Positions 25,870 to 34,619 of a stretch of 64,000 nucleotides of DNA are shown here, piece by piece (position 1 is the stretch's first letter; every line of letters starts with the position of its first letter). The position numbers and the translations under genes were made by a program. The notes below the pieces were generated by a model. The model was given only the letters and a program-made list of their open reading frames with translations, was not told the DNA's origin and made no database searches. Origin of the DNA: Acidovorax sp. NB1 (lineage in GTDB: Bacteria > Pseudomonadota > Gammaproteobacteria > Burkholderiales > Burkholderiaceae_C); the NCBI RefSeq assembly GCF_005405905.1, contig NZ_BJHU01000021.1, forward strand, positions 62,001 through 126,000. Reading direction: 5' to 3'.

Positions 25870-26334
25870 ATGACCACCACCCTGCGCATCAACGGCAAAG
25901 CCGTCTCCGTCACCGCCGAGCCCGACACCCCGCTGCTGTGGGTGCTGCGTGGCGAGCTGCACATGAACGGCACCAAGTTTGGCTGCGGCATGGCGCTGTG
26001 CGGTGCCTGCACCGTGCACCTGAACGGCGAGCCCGTGCGCGCCTGCATCACGCCGCTGGCGGCTGTGGGCACTGCCGATGTGACCACCATCGAAGGCCTG
26101 CAGGGCCCCGAGGCCACGGCCCTGCGCGCCGCATGGACGGCGGTGGATGTGGCCCAGTGCGGCTACTGCCAGAGCGGGCAACTGATGTCGGCCTGCGCAC
26201 TGCTCAAGAAAACCCCCAAGCCCAGCGATGCCGACATTGACGCGGCGATGGGTGGCAACGCGTGCCGCTGCGGCACGTACCCGCGCATCCGGGCGGCCAT
26301 CCACCAGGCCGCCCAGGCACCGCGCCAGGGCTAG
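25870..26334 (+). CDS. (2Fe-2S)-binding small subunit of molybdenum hydroxylase (IorA-like)
   Basis: 154 residues, standard length. N-terminal plant-type ferredoxin domain with [17 protein letters not shown] (CxxxxCxxC) and a distal Cys in [10 protein letters not shown]-terminal four-helix domain with the second cluster, [17 protein letters not shown] and [15 protein letters not shown]. Passes electrons from the molybdenum centre of the large subunit. No signal peptide, so it would ride on the partner's Tat leader. No XdhC or MocA maturation gene is nearby. Convergent with the diguanylate cyclase gene (9 bp apart). Confidence 0.93.
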   Translation: MTTTLRINGKAVSVTAEPDTPLLWVLRGELHMNGTKFGCGMALCGACTVHLNGEPVRACITPLAAVGTADVTTIEGLQGPEATALRAAWTAVDVAQCGYCQSGQLMSACALLKKTPKPSDADIDAAMGGNACRCGTYPRIRAAIHQAAQAPRQG

Positions 26335-26343
26335 AAATCTGTC

Positions 26344-27396
26344 CTAGATTCCCTCGCCCAGGTCCAGCTGCGTAGGTACAGCCATGCTGCCGTCATCGGT
26401 CTGCGCATCAGCGACGTACACGGCGTTGCGCCCTGTGCCCTTGGCCTGGTAAAGGGCCTTGTCGGCACGGTTCACGAGTTCTTCAAAGTCGAGCCCCGAG
26501 CCCTTGTGCAGGGTGGCCACCCCGATGCTGACGGTGACTGCCACGTCCTGCCCCGCATCGCCTACCGCCACCCGCAGCGCCTCAACGTCCTGGCGCAGCG
26601 TTTCGGCCACGCGCAGCGCGCTCGGGCCGTCGGTTTCGGGCAGCACGATGACAAACTCCTCGCCGCCAAACCGCGCCACGATGTCCACACCACTGCGCTT
26701 GCGCGCCCCGCAGGCCTGGGCCACGGCGCAGATCACGCGGTCTCCCGCGAGGTGGCCGAAGGCGTCGTTGACGGACTTGAACAGGTCGATGTCCACCACC
26801 AGCAGCGACAGCGGGTGGCCAAAACGCTCGGTGCGCTTGTACTCCTTGGCGCCCAGCTCCATCAGCGTGCGGCGGTTCGACAGGCCGGTGAGCGAGTCGT
26901 TGGCGGCCAGCCGCTCCAGCGCGGTGTTGAGCTGCTGCAGCAGGCGGTTCTGTTCGGTGAGCTGCTGGTTGATGTGCGCGATCTCGGTCTCGCGGCACTT
27001 GCGGTCGTGAATGTTGAAGGTGACGCCGATCAAGCGCTTGCCCGGCGTGTCGCTGTGGCCATCCATGATGCGGCCGTAGTTGGCAAACCAGACCCACTCG
27101 CCGCTCTTGGAGCGCAGCCGGAACTCGCAGCGGTACTGCGGCGTGACACCCGTCAGGTGGTCGGCCACGGCCTGGCGCACGGTGTCGATGTCGTCGGGGT
27201 GGAACAGGCCATAGATGTCCTGCACGCCCGAGACGATTTCCTCCTCGGTGAACCCCAGCTCCTCGAAGGTCTTGGTGGCCTTGCGCGTGACGTTCCCGGT
27301 GATGAGATCGTTCTCCCACAGGTCCAGCCCGGCAGCCTCCAGGGCCAGTTCCAGCCGCTCCTTGTTCAGGTCTACTTCACCCATACCCGTGGCCAT
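26344..27396 (-). CDS. PAS-domain diguanylate cyclase (GGEEF)
   Basis: 350 residues, soluble. A PAS/PAC sensor at residues about 15-135 (LELALEAAGLDLWENDLITG, WVWFANYGRIMDGHSD, GVTFNIHDRK), a short coiled coil, then a GGDEF domain at about 165-325 with NDSLTGLSNRRTLMEL, DIDLFKSVNDAFGHLAGD and active site ARFGGEEFVIVLPE. The catalytic residues are intact. The inhibitory RxxD site five residues before GGEEF is absent (SGVD), so product inhibition is unlikely. It makes c-di-GMP in response to an unknown cytosolic cue. Monocistronic as far as can be seen. Confidence 0.9.
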   Translation of the reverse strand: MATGMGEVDLNKERLELALEAAGLDLWENDLITGNVTRKATKTFEELGFTEEEIVSGVQDIYGLFHPDDIDTVRQAVADHLTGVTPQYRCEFRLRSKSGEWVWFANYGRIMDGHSDTPGKRLIGVTFNIHDRKCRETEIAHINQQLTEQNRLLQQLNTALERLAANDSLTGLSNRRTLMELGAKEYKRTERFGHPLSLLVVDIDLFKSVNDAFGHLAGDRVICAVAQACGARKRSGVDIVARFGGEEFVIVLPETDGPSALRVAETLRQDVEALRVAVGDAGQDVAVTVSIGVATLHKGSGLDFEELVNRADKALYQAKGTGRNAVYVADAQTDDGSMAVPTQLDLGEGI

Positions 27397-27461
27397 TTTT
27401 CACAGCGTTCCGTTTCTCTCAGGTGTCTTGCGCCAGGTGCCGGGCTTCCATCTTCCAACAC

Positions 27462-28646
27462 TCAGGCCGGGGGCATGCCGCCCGCGTAGCCGATGTTGCG
27501 CAGCAGCGCGGCAAACGATGCCACCACGCCGGGGGTCTTGTAGAGCTGAGGCGCCGTCTGCACGGCAATCACGCTCACATGGTTGCCAGTGCTGCGGCCG
27601 GTGGCGGCATCGAAATACTGGGCCAGGTCGTCGCTCGCGTTCGAGAACCCGCGCCCGGTGCTCTCGGAGTAGTAGCAGATCGAGTCGGGCGCAATGATGT
27701 CGGGGGTGGTGCTCGCCGCCGAATACATGATCAGGTTCTCGTTGAGGTTGTAGAGGTAGTGCGTTTCGGTGCTCTGGGCGGGGTCCGGCGCATTGTCCAG
27801 CCGGATGATGCCCGAGTCCAGCGACGCACTCGACGTGGACTGGGTGACCGAGGTGATGTAGAAGTTGGTGAGCACGGCACGCGCGGCACGGCCGGTGATC
27901 TCCTGTATGGATGCTGCCACCGCCGAGGTGCCGAGCGGCGTGACGGCCTGCAGCATCTGCAGGCCCAGCTGGCGCGCCTGCTCCAGCGTGCCGGGGATGT
28001 AGCTGCCCGACAACGCGAACTGGTTGCTGGCGTTCGAGGGCCACATCGCAATGCCCGAATACCCGCCAAAACCGCCCACCACCCCGCCCGCCAGAGACTC
28101 GATGCCCGACGCCGTGGCGGAGCCCAGCACCGCATATTCCGCCGCCACGAGCGTGGGCGCATCGCTGGCCAGCGCGGCGGGGCTGGGCGCCGGCCCTGAC
28201 GGGGCGGTGAAAGTGGTCTGGGGCAGCTCAGGCACGGCGCGGCCCGCGCCATCGCCGTTCACCACCCAGATGCTGCCGCCTGACATGGCGGCGCCGATCA
28301 GCGGCACCAGCGAATTGATGGGCCCGATCTCCACCGGAATGAAGGCGCCCGGCGCCATGCCCGTGTAAGCCTGCATCACGGCCACGGTGTTGCTGATGGA
28401 GTTCTGCACCGCCGTGAGGGTGAGGTTGTCAGCCGCGTCGGGCGAGCCCATGATGGCCAGCACACAGGCGTTGGTGGCACCGTCGTAGTCCTGCACCTGC
28501 ACCGAGCCGGTGAAGCCTTGGTCTGCCAGCTGCTGCACGATGGCGCAGGCGTCGTGGTAGCTGCCGCCACCACCGCTGGCCAGCACGGCCGCCCCGGTGG
28601 CAATCGCCTGGAAATCAGTCAACCCATAGAAATAGACATTGCCCAT
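27462..28646 (-). CDS. DUF917 family protein (hydantoinase-associated type)
   Basis: 394 residues. It matches the DUF917 / S-methyl-thiohydantoin desulfurase-like family: AIATGAAVLASGGGGSYHDA near the N-terminus, then VLAIMGSPDAADNLTL, PVEIGPINSLVPLIGAAMSG and VNGDGAGRAVPELPQTTF. These proteins usually sit beside hydantoinase/oxoprolinase genes, which are absent here. The C-terminal half (residues 230-390) is Ser/Thr-rich and differs from the usual beta-rich domain. The start at 28646 is preceded by a purine-rich AGAGAGGG. No signal peptide. Function unknown; a binding or metal-dependent role in heterocycle metabolism is only a guess from family context. Confidence 0.75.
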   Translation of the reverse strand: MGNVYFYGLTDFQAIATGAAVLASGGGGSYHDACAIVQQLADQGFTGSVQVQDYDGATNACVLAIMGSPDAADNLTLTAVQNSISNTVAVMQAYTGMAPGAFIPVEIGPINSLVPLIGAAMSGGSIWVVNGDGAGRAVPELPQTTFTAPSGPAPSPAALASDAPTLVAAEYAVLGSATASGIESLAGGVVGGFGGYSGIAMWPSNASNQFALSGSYIPGTLEQARQLGLQMLQAVTPLGTSAVAASIQEITGRAARAVLTNFYITSVTQSTSSASLDSGIIRLDNAPDPAQSTETHYLYNLNENLIMYSAASTTPDIIAPDSICYYSESTGRGFSNASDDLAQYFDAATGRSTGNHVSVIAVQTAPQLYKTPGVVASFAALLRNIGYAGGMPPA

Positions 28647-28839
28647 GAGGCGCCCTCTCTCTTCATATTGTTGGTGGGAGCACGATACGCAAGCCGGGTC
28701 GAAAGTCAATTGGCGTTGTACTGGTCCACCGAACCGGGTGGCGGCGCACGCCACGGCAGGGCCAACACTCTGGTTTCCGGGGGCGTCATCGCCTATGCTG
28801 TGCACCAAGTCGTTTTCTGGCCGACAGCCACACCACACC

Positions 28840-29526
28840 ATGAGCATTCCCGAAAAATCCTCCGTCTACGGCACCGAAGACCTCTTGATCAGCCTGTGCA
28901 ACTCCGTCACCCGCGTGCTGGGCGTGGCCACCCACAGCCAGATCCACTACTCCGGCATGGTGCAGCGCATCAGCAAAACCTGCCTGCGGCCCGAAATCGG
29001 CTGTTTTGTGCTGTTCGATGGCGGTTTCTCGGGCCTGGTGATCATCAACTTCAGCGGCCAGGCGGCCATGGAGCTGTATGCCAACTACCTGCTGAACATG
29101 GGCATGTCCAAGGATGACCTGGTCAGTTCCTACACCTCGGACGAGGTCAGCAACGTGATGGGCGAGCTGATGAACCAGGTGGTGGGCGACTTCACCGGCA
29201 AGGTGCGGCGCGAGCTGCAGACCCACATCACCCAGAACCAGCCCAAGATGCTGGTGCTGAACAAGCAGGTGCAGCTGAGCGTGGATGCCAACCTCGACAA
29301 GCCCGAGGCCCGGCGCGTGACCTTCTACACCGCCAACAACAATATCTTCTACCTGGAGCTGGCGATTGACCGCACCGAATTCATCAAGCTCTACGACTTC
29401 GAGGCCCAGGAAGCACCAGACCCCGACGCCCTGATGGCCCAGTCGCAGGAAGGCCCTGCCGTGCCCGCTCCCCCACCCGCCGGGCAGGACGACACCGACG
29501 CGCTGTTGAAGTCGCTGGGGATGTAA
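28840..29526 (+). CDS. DUF3334 family protein (CheX/CheC-like fold suspected)
   Basis: 228 residues. It matches the DUF3334 pattern: TEDLLISLCNSVTRVLG, MVQRISKTCLRPEIGCFVLF, GGFSGLVIINFSGQAAMELY, SDEVSNVMGELMNQVVGDF and TQNQPKMLVLNKQVQLSVD. The segment E-x2-N-x2-GE-x2-N is reminiscent of the CheC/CheX/FliY phosphatase motif, so it may dephosphorylate a response regulator; this is inference. The last 40 residues are Pro/Ala/Asp-rich. It converges with a response regulator gene 255 bp away. Confidence 0.75.
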   Translation: MSIPEKSSVYGTEDLLISLCNSVTRVLGVATHSQIHYSGMVQRISKTCLRPEIGCFVLFDGGFSGLVIINFSGQAAMELYANYLLNMGMSKDDLVSSYTSDEVSNVMGELMNQVVGDFTGKVRRELQTHITQNQPKMLVLNKQVQLSVDANLDKPEARRVTFYTANNNIFYLELAIDRTEFIKLYDFEAQEAPDPDALMAQSQEGPAVPAPPPAGQDDTDALLKSLGM

Positions 29527-29563
29527 GGGGGTGGCCGCGCCAGGGGCGCTGCCTATTCAAAAA

Positions 29564-29607
29564 AGATAGCTAAAAACCCTTTACCAGCGCGCGCAGACGG
29601 CCAAAAA
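29564..29607 (-). repeat. AT-rich dispersed element, copy f
   Basis: GATAGCTAAAAACCCTTTAC then CAGCGCGCGCAGACGGCCAA, sharing CGCGCGCAGACGGCC with the copy at 43574-43635. Just downstream of the DUF3334 gene. A further small hairpin (CCATAGC/GCTATGG) lies about 29693-29710. Confidence 0.55.
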
Positions 29608-29781
29608 GCCCTCAAAACCGCAGAAGGTGCGAATGAATTCGGCGTGCCCGAGCAGGCCGCCAAAATGCGCCCGATCTAGGCGCAAAGCGCAGCCATAGCG
29701 CGGGCTATGGCGAGCATTGGCAACGACGAGCAGGTGTGTTTTGGCGGGATGAGCGGGCATGGCGGGTTCGTTCACACCTTC

Positions 29782-30867
29782 TCAGCCCTCAAACTGCGGG
29801 TGCAGCTGGCGGATGCGGTTCATGGCCATGCCCGCCGCCGCCGTGCGTGTTTCCACGCCCAGCTTGGCGAAGACGCGCTCCAGATGTTTCTTCACCGTGG
29901 CAGGGCTGGCTCCCAGGATGTCGCCGATGTCGCGGTTGATCTTGCCCTTGACCACCCAGTACAGCACCTCAGCCTCGCGCGCGGTCAGCTTGAACGACAG
30001 GCTCATGGATTCGATGATCTTCGCGTCCGACACCTCGCGCATCACGATGAGCCAGTCGCCCCCGCCTGCGCTGTCACCCGCCTGCTGGTGCAGGCGGAAA
30101 GTGAGGCGGCGCGCGCCCTGCTCCACCGCCAGACGCGGTGGTTCAGCCAGCGACGCGGCCAGCAGTTCTGCGGCGTTGTCGGCCAGCACATGGCGGCGCA
30201 GCCAGGCCTGCACCGGCTCGGGTGCCCACTGGCCGAAGGCGGTGGGTGCGCCGTCCGGCCCCACCTCTCCAAAGTAGCTCTGCAGCAGCTCGCGCGCGAG
30301 CGGGGTCTGCCACACGATGCGGCCATCCACCGCGCGCACGGTGATGCTGGCATAGCCGAAGGCATCGAGCGCGTTGCGTGCCTCGCGGGCCTGGCGCGCG
30401 TCCTGCCGGGCCTTGCGGGCCGCGCCCAGGTGCACGCCCATGCGGGCCATCACCTCGCGCGGCTTGATGGGCTTGGTGACGTAGTCCACGCCGCCCGCCT
30501 CCAGCGCGGCCACCAGGTGTTCGGTCTCGGTCAGGCCCGTCATGAAGATGATGGGGATGTGCGCCGTGGCGGGCGACGCCTTGAGGCGCCGCGCGACCTC
30601 GAAGCCGTCCATGCCGGGCATCATGGCGTCGAGCAGCACGATGTCGGGCAGCGCCTGTGCGGCGCGCTGCAGCGCGGCTTCGCCGTGCATGGCGACCAGC
30701 ACGGTGTAGCCTGATTCGTCGAGCGCGTCGTGCAGCACGGCCAGGTTGTCAGGCACGTCGTCCACGATCAGCACCACGTCGCTGTCGCTGCGGTCCAGTG
30801 CGGCCAGCGCGGGGGTTGCTGCGTTGGAGGGTGGCAAGGTCGCGGTCATGGGGTTGGTGGTCGTCAC
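29782..30867 (-). CDS. Response regulator, receiver plus LuxR-type DNA-binding domain
   Basis: 361 residues. Receiver domain at about 30-150 with LIVDDVPDNLAV (acid pocket), phospho-acceptor D80 in DIVLLDAMMPGMDG, T in IIFMTGLTE and K in YVTKPIKP. A PAS-like middle region follows at about 165-290 (RAVDGRIVWQTPLARELL). The C-terminal LuxR helix-turn-helix includes LTAREAEVLYWVVKGKINRD and SPATVKKHLERVFAKLGVET. The gene start overlaps the stop of the sensor kinase gene by 4 bp (ATGA), so the pair is translationally coupled and surely cognate. Targets unknown; the divergent urease operon and the urt genes are natural candidates. Confidence 0.9.
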   Translation of the reverse strand: MTTTNPMTATLPPSNAATPALAALDRSDSDVVLIVDDVPDNLAVLHDALDESGYTVLVAMHGEAALQRAAQALPDIVLLDAMMPGMDGFEVARRLKASPATAHIPIIFMTGLTETEHLVAALEAGGVDYVTKPIKPREVMARMGVHLGAARKARQDARQAREARNALDAFGYASITVRAVDGRIVWQTPLARELLQSYFGEVGPDGAPTAFGQWAPEPVQAWLRRHVLADNAAELLAASLAEPPRLAVEQGARRLTFRLHQQAGDSAGGGDWLIVMREVSDAKIIESMSLSFKLTAREAEVLYWVVKGKINRDIGDILGASPATVKKHLERVFAKLGVETRTAAAGMAMNRIRQLHPQFEG

Positions 30868-33800
30868 GAGGGGGCCCGCTCCAGGATCTGGCCCATGGCG
30901 TCGAACTGGAACTCACGCGCCATCTGCCGCATGGTGTGCACAAACGCCTGGTGGGCGGGCTGGCTGCGTTCAATCTCGTCCAGGGTGTTGAGGATGCCCC
31001 GGTAGTAGCCCAGCGCCACAGCCTGGGCCAGTGCGGCCAGGGCGGCGGCGTCGGGGTAGCTGAACGGGGCTGCTGCGGTGTTTGATGGTTTCGGGGGCGG
31101 TGGTGCCTCAGTCTGCGCCAACCCATCGCCTTCATACCACCACTGCAGCCCCAGGCGGCGTTCCAGCCAGTCCAGCAGCTCAGTGTGGCGCACGGGCTTG
31201 ACGATGAAGTCGTCGGGGCGGATGTCCACATCGTTGTCCAGCGCCTTGTCAAAGGCATTGGCAGACACCACGGCACAACGCAGCCCCACAAGCTCCATCT
31301 GCCGCACCCGCCGCAAGGTCTCCCAGCCGTCGATGCCCGGCATGGCCAGGTCCATGAAGATCGCATGCGGGCGGTAGCCGGTGGCCAGCAGGTCCAGCGC
31401 GTCGTGGCCGCTGGCGGCCTGGCGTAGCTCGAAACCCAGGGGTTCCAGCAGCTGCACCAGCAGCTCGCGGTCGGGCTCTTCGTTGTCCACCACCAGGATG
31501 CGGCGGCGCTCACCGATATAGCCCTTGCGGGCGCGCCGGGCCTGCGCGGCCACGGGTGCTGCGGCCTTGCCCAGCGCCTCGGCATGCACCTCGGGCAGAA
31601 ACAGCTTGACCTGGAACACCGAGCCCACGCCGGGCGTGCTGCTCACCGTGAGCTCGCCGCCCATGAGCGCGGTGAGCATCTTGGCGATGGTCAGCCCCAG
31701 CCCGGCACCCGGGGTCGAAGGCGCACCGGCCGAGCCACCGCGCGCAAAGGGTTCAAAGATGCGCTCGATCTCGCCCGGCGTGAGGCCCGGCCCGGTGTCC
31801 TGCACCTCGATGCGCGCCATCTCGCGCGCATAACGCACGCGCAGGGTGACGGTGCCCTGCGCGGTGAACTTGACGGCGTTGCCCAGCAGGTTGATGAGGA
31901 TCTGGCGCAGGCGCTTGTCGTCGGCGCGCACCACCTCGGGAATCACACCCTGCACGTCGAACACAAACGCCAGGCCCTTGGCAGCAGCCTGCAGCTCGAA
32001 CAGCGCGGCCATCTCGTGCAGCCCGTCGGCAAAACGCATGGGCGCCACGTCGAGCGTGAGCTTGCCCGACTCGATGCGCGCGATGTCGAGCGTGCCCTCA
32101 ATCAGCGACAGCAAATGCTCACCGCCCCGGCGGATCACATGCACCGCCTGCTTGCGGTGTGGCGGCACGCCCGCGTCCTCGCCCATGAGCTGCGCGTAGC
32201 CCAGGATGGAGTTGAGCGGCGTGCGGATCTCGTGGCTGATGGCGCTGATGTAGCGGCTCTTGGCCTGGTTGGCCTGGTCGGCGCGCAAGCGGGCTTCCTC
32301 GGCCTGCTGCTGGGCGGCCTCGGCCACGCTGCGCGCCGTCTGCAACGCTTCGTCGGTCTGGCGGTGCAGCTCGATCTCGCGCACCAGCAGGCCCGTCTGG
32401 CGGTTGGATTCTTCCTGCGCCACCTGGCGGCTCTTGTGCGCCAGCACCAGCCACCAGGCCACGATGCCGGAGATGACGAGCAGCGCGAGATACGCCTTGA
32501 GCAGGCCCGAGCGCAGCGCCACTTCGGGGGCCGCCATCACCTCGGTGTCGGTGGCGGCCTGGGCAATGGTGTTCAGCTCCTGGTGGTACAGCAGCCCCAT
32601 CACCGACGCCAGCAGCGGCGCAATCACCAGCATCAGCAGCAGGAAGTGGCCCAGACCCGTGTCCAGGTAGCGCCAGATGGCACGCGGCAGCACCCAGCGC
32701 AGCGCGGCAGACCACTGCACCGCCATGCTCGCGTGCGGCTTGCACAGGTCGCCGCAGCGCGCATCCAGCGTGCAGCACAGCGAGCAGATGGCGCCCCGGT
32801 AGGCGGGGCACTGGGCCATGTCGGGCGCTTCGTATTCGCGCTCGCAGATCACGCAGCGTTGCACGGTGAAGCGCTGGTAACTGCCCATATCGGAAGCCCG
32901 CGCGCCGGGCACAGGTCCCGCCACAGGCACAGCCACCGGCTCGCTCTGCCGCGCGATGTAGTACTTGCCGCGCGTGGCCCAGGCGATCAACGGCGCCGTC
33001 ACAAAGGCCACGGCCATCGCAATGACGGCCGAGAACGCCTGCGGCAGCGGGCCGAACAAGCCCAGGTGCGCACTGATGGACAGCACCGACGCCAGCGCCA
33101 TTGATCCCACGCCCACGGGGTTGATGTCGTACAGGTGCGCGCGCTTGAACTCGATGCCCTTGGGCGACAGGCCCAGCGGCTTGTTGATGACGAGGTCCGC
33201 CACCACCGACATGATCCAGGCGATGGCAATGTTGGAATACAGCCCCAGCACCTCGCCCATGGCGCGGAACACGTTCATCTCCATAAGCATGAAGGCGATC
33301 AGCGTGTTGAACACCACCCACACCACCCGCCCCGGGTGGCTGTGCGTGAGGCGCGAAAAGAAGTTGGACCACGCGAGCGACCCCGCATAGGCGTTGGTCA
33401 CGTTGATCTTCATCTGCGAGACCACCACAAACAGCGCCGTGGCCGCCACCGCCCAGCCGTAGTGCGGGAAGACGTACTCATACGCCACCAGGTACATCTG
33501 GTTCGGGTCCACCGCACGCTCGGTGGGCACCATGTGCTTGAGGGCCAGCCAGGCCAGCAGCGCGCCGCCCAGCATCTTGAGCACGCCCAGCACCACCCAG
33601 CCCGGCCCGCCCACCAGCACGCCCAGCCACCAGCGCCCGCGTGTGGTGGCAGTGCGGGCGGGCATGAAGCGCAGGTAGTCCGCCTGCTCCCCCATCTGGG
33701 TAATGAGCGCAATGCCCACGGTGAGCGCCGCACCAAACAAGGGCAATTGAAACGTAGCGCCGCGCATCGATTCACCACCGTAGTGCATCACCCCAGAAAA

Positions 33801-34472
33801 CGCACCAGAATCGCGCATCAGCACATACACAAACGGCACCACCAGCATCACCAGCCACAGCGGCTGCGTCCACACCTGCAGGCGGCTGATGGCCGACACA
33901 CCGTGTGTGACCAGCGGAATCACCACAATGGCGCAGATCAGGTAGCCCCAGGTGGGCGGGATGTCGAGCGCCAGCTCCAGCGCGTAGGCCATCACGGCGG
34001 CTTCGAGCGCAAAGAAGATGAAGGTGAAGCTGGCGTAGATCAGCGAGGTGAGCGTGGAGCCGATGTAGCCAAAGCCCGCGCCGCGCGTGAGCAGGTCCAT
34101 GTCCACCCCGTAGCGCGCCGCATACACGCTGATGGGCAGGCCCGCCAGAAAGATGATGAGCCCCGTGGCGACGATGGCCCAGAAGGCGTTGATGAAGCCG
34201 TACTGCACCAGCAGCGTGGCACCCACCGCCTCCAGGATCAGGAACGAGGCGGCGCCGAACGCGGTGTTGGCCACCCGCCATTCGGACCACTTGCGAAAAC
34301 GCTGCGGCGTGTAGCGCAGCGCGTAGTCCTCCATGGTCTCGGTGGCCACCCAGCTGTTGTAGTCGCGCCGGACCTTGACGACCTGCTGCGGCGCCTGCGC
34401 GTCTGCGTCCGGCCCCAGTGCGGGGGTCGAGGCCGCGTCGGGCGCTGCAAGGGAGGCGGTGGAGGGGGGCAT
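30864..34472 (-). CDS. Hybrid sensor histidine kinase with N-terminal NCS1 (nucleobase/hydantoin permease-like) domain
   Basis: 1202 residues. About 35-500: a complete NCS1-type permease with around 12 helices (TMEDYALRYTPQRFRKWSEW, FLILEAVGATLLVQYG, ITQMGEQADYLRFMP, VVVSQMKINVTNAYAGSLAW). About 540-577: a compact Cys-rich segment with C540 and C543 and seven more cysteines up to C577 (CEREY...CSLCCTLDARCGDLC), probably metal-binding. Then two membrane helices (about 615-690), a coiled coil, HisKA with H747 in ISHEIRTPLNSILGY, HATPase (LINLLGNAVKFTAQG, DTGPGLTPGEIERIF, GAGLGLTIAKML) and a receiver with D1041 in FMDLAMPGIDG. The C-terminal 80 residues lack a clear HPt histidine. Transporter-fused kinases such as CbrA use the permease as sensor; the ligand here may be a purine, hydantoin or related nitrogen compound (inference). 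Start 34472 is one of several in-frame choices. Confidence 0.88.
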   Translation of the reverse strand: MPPSTASLAAPDAASTPALGPDADAQAPQQVVKVRRDYNSWVATETMEDYALRYTPQRFRKWSEWRVANTAFGAASFLILEAVGATLLVQYGFINAFWAIVATGLIIFLAGLPISVYAARYGVDMDLLTRGAGFGYIGSTLTSLIYASFTFIFFALEAAVMAYALELALDIPPTWGYLICAIVVIPLVTHGVSAISRLQVWTQPLWLVMLVVPFVYVLMRDSGAFSGVMHYGGESMRGATFQLPLFGAALTVGIALITQMGEQADYLRFMPARTATTRGRWWLGVLVGGPGWVVLGVLKMLGGALLAWLALKHMVPTERAVDPNQMYLVAYEYVFPHYGWAVAATALFVVVSQMKINVTNAYAGSLAWSNFFSRLTHSHPGRVVWVVFNTLIAFMLMEMNVFRAMGEVLGLYSNIAIAWIMSVVADLVINKPLGLSPKGIEFKRAHLYDINPVGVGSMALASVLSISAHLGLFGPLPQAFSAVIAMAVAFVTAPLIAWATRGKYYIARQSEPVAVPVAGPVPGARASDMGSYQRFTVQRCVICEREYEAPDMAQCPAYRGAICSLCCTLDARCGDLCKPHASMAVQWSAALRWVLPRAIWRYLDTGLGHFLLLMLVIAPLLASVMGLLYHQELNTIAQAATDTEVMAAPEVALRSGLLKAYLALLVISGIVAWWLVLAHKSRQVAQEESNRQTGLLVREIELHRQTDEALQTARSVAEAAQQQAEEARLRADQANQAKSRYISAISHEIRTPLNSILGYAQLMGEDAGVPPHRKQAVHVIRRGGEHLLSLIEGTLDIARIESGKLTLDVAPMRFADGLHEMAALFELQAAAKGLAFVFDVQGVIPEVVRADDKRLRQILINLLGNAVKFTAQGTVTLRVRYAREMARIEVQDTGPGLTPGEIERIFEPFARGGSAGAPSTPGAGLGLTIAKMLTALMGGELTVSSTPGVGSVFQVKLFLPEVHAEALGKAAAPVAAQARRARKGYIGERRRILVVDNEEPDRELLVQLLEPLGFELRQAASGHDALDLLATGYRPHAIFMDLAMPGIDGWETLRRVRQMELVGLRCAVVSANAFDKALDNDVDIRPDDFIVKPVRHTELLDWLERRLGLQWWYEGDGLAQTEAPPPPKPSNTAAAPFSYPDAAALAALAQAVALGYYRGILNTLDEIERSQPAHQAFVHTMRQMAREFQFDAMGQILERAPS

Positions 34473-34562
34473 GGGCAAACAGGATGGAAGCCCTTGCAAG
34501 TGCAGTTTCCATGCCACGGGTTGCCTTCGTATGCGGAGCATCTTCGCCCTCTGGCGTATGGC

Positions 34563-34578
34563 GGGCACGGGGCTTGCT
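34563..34578 (+). promoter_or_regulatory. Sigma-54 (-24/-12) promoter of the urease operon
   Basis: GGGCACGGGGCTTGCT matches the consensus TGGCACG-N4-TTGCW at every position except the first. GG at 34564-34565 and GC at 34576-34577 are 10 nt apart, as RpoN promoters require. Transcription would start near 34589, about 30 bp before ureA. Points to nitrogen (NtrC-type) control. No NtrC palindrome was found by eye. Confidence 0.7.
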
Positions 34579-34619
34579 GCCTATGATGGGCTCGCTTCCA
34601 CCCAATCGCCCGGTACACC

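Noticed and set aside
29691-29711. Small hairpin CCATAGC/GCTATGG as terminator
   Set aside because: No T-run on either side, and it lies about 165 bp from the DUF3334 stop.
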